Assembly (NCBI GenBank): GCA_018873245.2
Contig: JAEMBT020000003.1
Span: 1,727,843 to 1,791,842, forward strand
Direction: 5' to 3'
Source of the DNA: Archegozetes longisetosus
Lineage: Eukaryota > Arthropoda > Arachnida > Sarcoptiformes > Trhypochthoniidae
Length of the DNA stretch: 64,000 nt
The notes under the pieces are model-generated. The model did no database searches, had not been told where the DNA came from, and saw only the letters and a program-made list of their open reading frames with translations. Below, piece after piece: positions 58,001 through 64,000 of the stretch (positions are counted from its first letter, which is position 1; each line of letters starts with the position of its first letter). Made by a program: the position numbers and the translations under genes.

Positions 58001-60152
58001 TAAAAATGTATTTAACATGATATAAACTAATGTTTTCATTACAAGAAGAGGAATGTTTCAATTGTTTAGGCGCTCATTTTTATACTTGTTATGGCACAAC
58101 GACAATTCTCTTCTTAATATTTTTTACTTGAAAAAATTGTTTTCTCTAAAATTTAACGAATTTTAGATCAAGTCGAGCGTGAATTAGATTGTGGAAGAAA
58201 TCTCTTTTTAAAGTATTCATTACGCTTATATTGTGTATATCCATAAGTTTGGTTTATAAGTAGATACAAAGCTATTCCTTTTGGGCATAAATGATAATTC
58301 AAGTAAACTACTATTGAACAAAGTATAAATCTGGCTCAAAGTTTCTCAAAAGTTTTAAGCATTCAAATTATTATAAGGTATTATTTTTGTTTGTTCGAAA
58401 TGTAGAAAAAAACATATTATGAGATAAGTTTATGATTTAGTTTCCAAATACTTGTATCTATTTTAGGATAATTTAACAAGAAAACTGTCAAACAAATTTT
58501 TGCAGCTTTACTCGATTAGAAATTTCGAGTACTAAGTATTTAATCTGAAGTTTCTCTTTCTGATTGAAAAGCTAACAAAAGGCAAAAATTAAGTTTATAT
58601 GAATGTCTGATAACGACTCCGATTCCTATTATGTATGATGACTTGATATTTCACTCAATCATAGTTTTTATTCTGAAGTATACAATTTAGTCGCTCAAAA
58701 GTAATCGATAGTTTTATTTTTTTGATAACAGGGCTGAAGATAGTTTGAAAGAGGGGGTCGAAGGGCTCAAGTGATTGAATGAGAAAACCTTCCGCATGAC
58801 TTGTCTTTGTTTCGGTAGTGTTAAAAAATCAAGGGATCAGTGACGCGGAATTTCAGTATATTTCTCTCTTCTTATTCTCTATAATACTTCCATTTTTTCA
58901 GAGATAGAATAGAAAGTGGACAGAAATTGCAGAGAGACCCATATATAGCCTTCAGTTTAAGACTTGAACTTCACTAAATGTCTTCTGTCTGTTTGTTCGA
59001 CAAATAATAAAACTTGAATCACATTTTACGTTAACAATGAAAAAGTGTGAAATAATAGAATTGTTGCACAAACTTCATACTGACTTTCGCTTTATTCTGG
59101 ATTTTTTTATTGCTCTCATTTCCACTTGTATTCATGTTTTCTATCTGTAAATTTGATTTTCGCTTCATTGAAAATTGGTTTTTATTTCCGCGCTTCAAAT
59201 CATAGGTTTTTGGGCTATAATCGGAGTATAAATTAATAGTTTAAGAGAGACTTTCAATTTACAAACGAATAACAAATTTTTAAATAAGATTTTGAAAATT
59301 TTATGGGGTGTTGATAACAAATTTTTCAGTCGTTACAACTCGATATTTACTTTTGGAAATTGAAGTTAAAAAAAGTTATCAAAAGCTCTGTGAAAGTATT
59401 TAATTTCTGGAGGAATATTAAATAACTTGGGCTGAGCCGCATTTGAGTTGAGAATACATACGAAATGTTTGACATAAGTTTATTAATTCTGATAAAAAGC
59501 CTAAACATATGTAATATCTATATATACTTTTAAAAAAATGAAGTCTAATATTTTACAGTTTATCAGTTACTACAGAATATCTGTTACACTATAGCAAATG
59601 AATTGAAGCCAAATAAATAACAGGTTGATTAATACCCGGTCTCAAGCGTTAAGAGAATTATTTGAAAAATTTGGTTCTATCTTATCGAGAAAATACTTAA
59701 ACTTTAACTTCGCTGTAGAAATAGTTAATCTATCACTTCGTTATTTTGAGGGACAGTGATGTATACAGTCATAAATGAATTTTTTTATCTATTTTTTGTT
59801 CAAGTATTGGTTCAACAGTATAAGAAAAAGAGTTTTGATTTTTTCAAAATAATTCAATAGAATTACAAATAAAAGGTATGAAAAATGTATGGAATAATTG
59901 TGTTGAGTCTTAACATTATTTACAGCACAGAATCGTATTGAGTAAATGTTTTTGATTCTCTAAAAAATATTTTTGGCTTTATTCTTTCTGAGAGAATCTA
60001 TCGATAAATGAATAAATTTTTCGTTGCGAAATAGCTTCAGTTGCAAAGGAATCTCTTTATTGTAATCGACTATAATTTCAATTAAATTTTGAATAAATAA
60101 CTCGATCATTTCGATTCAATTCAAAATTTCAAAACTCTTTCAAGCGTAGGTT

Positions 60153-60153
<1 letters not shown>
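55009..60153. other. long gene-poor stretch, nothing coding seen
   Basis: AT-rich. A 98-codon plus-strand frame at 55064-55360 with a hydrophobic middle lacks any recognisable domain and overlaps an equally open minus-strand frame, so neither is called. No repeats were identified. Confidence 0.45.

Positions 60154-60227
<74 letters not shown>
60154..60227. repeat. (GA)n microsatellite, longest of the window
   Basis: About 37 uninterrupted GA units on the plus strand. Confidence 0.97.
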
Positions 60228-60229
<2 letters not shown>

Positions 60230-62441
60230 TCCGAAATACAATCTACCATGATTAGGTGGAAAAATTTCACAACAAATTTGAACTAGATTTTAAATCTAAA
60301 GTAAAAATTTTGGATAAAAATAGACTTCTTTTTAAGTAATTAAAAGTAAAAGTTATTAAAATCGTAAGGATTGATGTTGCAAGTTGTTGGGAAAAAAAGA
60401 AAATTTTTTTAGATTTGTGTATAATTTTCAGATTATTGAGAAAATAATTTTCTCGATTAAAACCAATGAATACTATCGCAACTAATAGTACACTAGAAGC
60501 TAGAGTTTCAGTGGAAACTACTTTACATTAGTATTAGATGGAAAATGAAAGCCTGAAATGCAAATTTAGGCGAGAAGGCGAAGATAATAACATTAACCAT
60601 TAGCTCCTTTGCATTTGAAATGTTATGCATGACTACACACTTCGCGTCCTTTTATTGTAACCCAAAAAATAATTACAGCAGTTGTACGACTAGTCGATAA
60701 CTGTTTCAGTTTCTACTATTTTTAATCCAAATTATTTAAATTGAAGCCAACAAAACAATATATGGAGATTTCTTTTCTCAGCTGCTGATTCATCAAAATA
60801 ATTAAATTAGTCAAACACACAATAAGCTCTACTTTCCCCTATGCCAATAATAATAATACATAATATATATACTAATTATTCTCAGTGTTTGTCCATAAAG
60901 ATTAAGCTTTAAAATCAATTTTAAGGTCTAGTCAAATTATTTCTGTATTACATTTTATTTAAACTAATATTTACGCGCACTTTCATTAGTTTTTTTTAAA
61001 GTCTAGACTACACTTGATAACTGCTTTACATAATTGATGTCCAAATTTTGATCAAAAGTTTGAATTATCTTAAGTGTAAACACATCATTTTGCATACATT
61101 GTGAGTCAAATCGATATTTAGTTCTATATTTTTTCGCCAAATTTCTATTATATAGCTCTGAAGTAATTACTGTAAAAGTTTGAGAACTCGAGTTTTTACT
61201 CTTAAAAGGTTTTTCCTTTACTTGTGAGCAGACGTTCAACTTAAAACGAGACTTAAGAGCATAAGAGTTTTAAGAAGAGTTCAAAGATATTTAGAGATTT
61301 ATCAGTAATAGATATTTGAGAAAAGACAGTGATTTTAAATTTCCAAACTAAAATGCTTTTTCAGCTCTAATCTAATATGAAAGCTCACAGTTCACGAGTA
61401 AGTTTAAGAAGTATATACTATTAGTTGGATTTGGACTTTATTTTTGCTAAACCTAAGATTACCAATACTCTTAGGAATTTCGTACAATTTTAAAATCTAT
61501 CTTCACGTACGATGTGTCATAAAAGTTAAGCAAAGCTTCATTTTTATTGTGTTCAGTGTTTTTTCAATATTATTAACAGATTTCATATTTGAATAAAGCA
61601 CTAATTAATTCAAACATTCACTAAATTAACAGCTGTTATATCCAGAAATGAATTAATATTCAGTGCATAACATACCCGTTGAGCTGATTACGCCAAATAA
61701 CATTCCATACATTTCCAGAAAAAGTATAGCATAGAAAATAGTGGTCGTTGTGGCGGAAAAAAGTTTAACATAATTCTGATTCATTGATTCCTTACCAAAA
61801 AGTTGCACTGAATTTTACATTTACAGACTTTCGCTCTATGTTTAGTCGAAATAAAGCGAAAATCAATGAATAGAGAATGAGCTCTAGTACTAAACATAAG
61901 TTATAGTCGAGGCTATATATGATATGGCAATTGCTTTTGCTGAATAAATAACCGAATACTTGTCGATACCAACAGCACATCATAAATGCCTAAATGGGAG
62001 AAGTTTTTCCAGAGAAGAGAAAAAAGCTAAATTACTATCGAAGATATCACTTTCAATGCGAGGTAACAATAATGAGGATTGAGCTCAATATGGATTTATG
62101 GCTATAGAGACCGACAAAATGGATTTATTGGGATTCCATAAGTGCTTAATCATTAGGTGGAAGAGCCAAGGTTTAGCTCAATCTTCAGGAAGAATTTGTT
62201 GCCCACAAAATTTTTTATAAGAAATAAGTTTATGAACCATTCAAAATTTTATTTTAAATAAGTTTTAAAAAATTAATTCAAGGATTAAATAAATTGTTAA
62301 AAATGAAGCTTTATAATTTTGAAAAAGTTTATAAATATTTTCTAAATGCAATTCAGATCTGGTTTAGTTTTCTTAATGAAATATACAATAAGTTTCTAAT
62401 CAATCAACACTAGAAAAAAGATTAAGATAAGCTGATCCAGT
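60228..62441. other. 3' side of the TIL gene, no gene seen
   Basis: AT-rich. Minus-strand frames at 61003-61239 and 61792-61983 have no domain. A TTTATT at about 62248-62253 (AATAAA in the sense of the TIL gene, about 190 bases after its stop) is a candidate polyadenylation signal. Confidence 0.45.
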
Positions 62442-62818
62442 CTAGTGTTTATGGTGAGAACATTCACACAAAGGCACGCATTTGTTGTTCTTTGTATCGC
62501 GAACGTAACCTTTTTTGCAGTCACATCCTGGTTGGCAAATGGCTGCACATATCGGGTTCGGATTATGACAAGTTGGTGTACATGGTTTGCATTTATACCA
62601 CTCTTCATAAATTGGGCATGATTTAGGAGGTGTGCAATCATGTTTTCGGACACATTTCTTGGTGACCGGATCGCGAAGAAAGCCTTGATTACAATAACAT
62701 CCAGGTAGCAATGAAGTGTGGTTAGTACATCTAGTCCAATCGATGACCGGCTTGCCACAAGTTGCTACGCATTCTGTTCCGCAATCGCTGTAGTGCTCGT
62801 TTTCGGGACAGATTTGAG
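62442..62818 (-). CDS. TIL gene exon 5: TIL3 and TIL4
   Basis: Acceptor GAATTATAG before 62818. It encodes two TIL domains without an intron between them and ends in a His-rich tail (CECSHHKH). The exon is 377 bases including the stop. Confidence 0.93.
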
Positions 62819-63667
62819 CTATAATTCATATAACAATTAGTATTTTATTGAAGCTTTTTCAATTTTCTTGTTTTGATAACCACTTACAGCAATCCTTAGG
62901 TCTAACGCATTGACCAGTTCTCAAGTCCTTGACATAACCGCTGTTACAGAAACATCCTGAAACACAATCTCCGTTACAAGATGATAGACTTTTGGGTTCG
63001 ACTATATCGCAAGTTGGTTGGCATCTTGGACCGCATGATTCGAAGTGTGAGTTTGGTTTACATGAGGCTTAAGATAGGGAAAAAAGTTAATCTTCAACCA
63101 AAATAAATGAGTTTTTAATTTTTATGACTTATTGACAGAAAAGTTATTTTAATTGAATAAATTGAATAAGTTTTAATGACTTACTCGGACAATGACTCTT
63201 ATGTATACAAAGTCCCCATTCGTTTCTGACAAACCCGTGGGCACAGACACAGCCTGGTGAGCACGGAGCTGGAGGAGGTGGTGGTGGAAGAGGAAGTGGC
63301 TTTACTATTATGACCTCTGGTTTATGACCGCCTGAACGAGCGCTGAATTCAGGACATGGCAATTGGTTCGGGAATTCGCACGACGGCTGACATGGAGTCA
63401 CGCAATCGCTTACGACCTGAAAATATAGTTGTCGTGAGATTAAATGAAGTTAAACATTTGGTCAAAAAATATTTCAGACCTCGTTCGGTCCACAAGCATG
63501 ATGCGGTGGTCGTGGTTCTACTATAACTATAGTCTCTGCAAGGAAAAAATTAAAATTGAATTGAAACTCAATCAAACATATAATACAAGTTTCTTTTCTC
63601 AATTCAAACCTTGTTTATTGGCTAAAGACAGAGCTACCAATGATGACAATAGGAACAGACCATACAT
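62442..63667 (-). CDS. secreted protein with four TIL (trypsin-inhibitor-like) domains, 5 exons
   Basis: Exons, in gene order: 63667-63610, 63535-63480, 63416-63185, 63067-62888, 62818-62442. All junctions are GT-AG and in frame, giving 300 residues and a TAG. Residues 1-16 are a signal peptide (MYGLFLLSSLVALSLA). TIL1 (Cys34-Cys114) has ten cysteines but a 30-residue loop between the fifth and sixth, containing PLPLPPPPPPAP. TIL2 (118-175) has the regular ten. TIL3 (179-237) has nine, with Leu212 where the sixth belongs. TIL4 (243-293) has ten, and an eleventh, Cys295, follows. TIL domains are known as small disulfide-rich serine-protease inhibitors and as parts of mucin- and VWF-like extracellular proteins. 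Inhibition is plausible but the target is not predictable. Confidence 0.93.
62888..63067 (-). CDS. TIL gene exon 4: TIL2
   Basis: Acceptor CTATCTTAAG before 63067; donor GTAAGT after 62888. One complete ten-cysteine TIL domain is encoded by exactly 180 bases with phase 1 at both ends, the classic arrangement of a shuffled or duplicated domain exon. Confidence 0.92.
63185..63416 (-). CDS. TIL gene exon 3: most of TIL1 with proline-rich loop
   Basis: Acceptor TTTTCAG before 63416; donor GTAAGT after 63185. It begins VVSDCVTPCQPSCEFP, passes through the proline run and ends GLCIHKSHCP. Confidence 0.92.
63480..63535 (-). CDS. TIL gene exon 2: linker and first cysteine of TIL1
   Basis: Acceptor CCTTGCAG before 63535; donor GTCTGA after 63480. 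It encodes ETIVIVEPRPPHHACGPNE, 56 bases. Confidence 0.88.
63610..63667 (-). CDS. TIL gene exon 1: signal peptide
   Basis: ATG at 63667-63665; donor GTTTGA after 63610 in phase 1. It encodes a 16-residue signal peptide plus three residues. Confidence 0.88.
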
Positions 63668-63763
63668 TTTGAATAGGTGTTAAATTTTCAATAAAAGTCT
63701 ACCAAAAAGCTGAATAGAAACTTTTTTCAGTAGCAAGTGATGAACAATTTGAAATACAGTTGG

Positions 63764-63774
63764 CTTTTATACTC
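63764..63774 (-). promoter_or_regulatory. TATA box of the TIL gene
   Basis: GAGTATAAAAGCC on the minus strand, about 100 bases before the start codon. A start site about 30 bases downstream, near TTCATCACTTG, would leave a leader of about 65-70 bases. Confidence 0.7.
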
Positions 63775-63868
63775 GACGTAAATGAATTTACCTTTGATAT
63801 CAGATCTTTAGATCCAATCAACGAATGGGTCAAGTTTTGAGATACACTTTCTTTTAGAGTTTATTGAC

Positions 63869-63884
63869 TCCCTCTCTCTCTCTC
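63869..63884. repeat. short (CT)n run
   Basis: About seven CT units upstream of the TIL promoter, the opposite strand sense to the other GA tracts of the window. Confidence 0.7.
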
Positions 63885-64000
63885 ATTATTCTGTAAGTCC
63901 GTATATTCTGCCCTTGAAAGTGACCACCAGTGGTATTTCTGCAGCACTGTTTGTGCTAAAGGATTAACAGGCTGTTGACTTTAGGATAAAGTTTATCTTA

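Noticed and set aside
62396..62758. 120-codon minus-strand frame overlapping the TIL exon
   Set aside because: It is a different frame of exon 5; the TIL frame has the cysteine pattern and in-phase splice sites.
1..64000. tRNA, rRNA or CRISPR structures
   Set aside because: I looked for tRNA T-arm words, rRNA-like GC-rich conserved blocks and regularly spaced direct repeats, and found none.

Overview
The window is AT-rich, intron-containing animal DNA. A Dpr-interacting-protein/lachesin-type immunoglobulin gene, a multi-TIL-domain secreted protein, MOSPD2-like CRAL-TRIO proteins and mariner-type transposons together point to an arthropod. A chelicerate such as a mite would fit, but this is inference: nothing in the sequence fixes the species.

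Layout. (1) 1-25 kb holds small single-exon genes among dense transposon debris. Three CRAL-TRIO lipid-transfer genes (125-937, 22026-22835, 23796-24602) face right. Two paralogous genes for a small secreted 8-cysteine protein (6291-6716 and 10391-10819) face left and sit in a duplicated segment. Three broken copies of the same family lie at 2541-2615, 14150-14400 and 15186-15386. Between them are at least three mariner/Tc1-type elements or relics, six or seven non-autonomous elements with hAT-like ends (three with perfect 8-bp target duplications), one pogo/Tigger-like element and three long inverted repeats. One hAT-like element sits inside a mariner transposase copy, splitting it exactly at a duplicated octamer.

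(2) 26.5-34.3 kb is one leftward gene. Eight coding exons assemble in frame into a 422-residue protein: signal peptide, three Ig domains, a Ser/Asn-rich tail and a C-terminal hydrophobic segment suggesting a GPI anchor. Its last intron contains an internally deleted mariner with intact terminal repeats.

(3) 34.3-62.4 kb shows no gene I can support. It is AT-rich sequence with two long GA microsatellites and a few small palindromes, and may be intergenic or 5' intron/regulatory DNA of the Ig gene.

(4) 62.4-63.7 kb is a second multi-exon leftward gene. Five exons give a 300-residue secreted protein with four TIL (trypsin-inhibitor-like) domains, preceded by a clear TATA box.

The coding genes share no obvious pathway. 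The CRAL-TRIO and 8-cysteine genes are local families expanding by duplication and decay in a transposon-rich region, whereas the Ig gene is a conserved neuronal-type recognition receptor.
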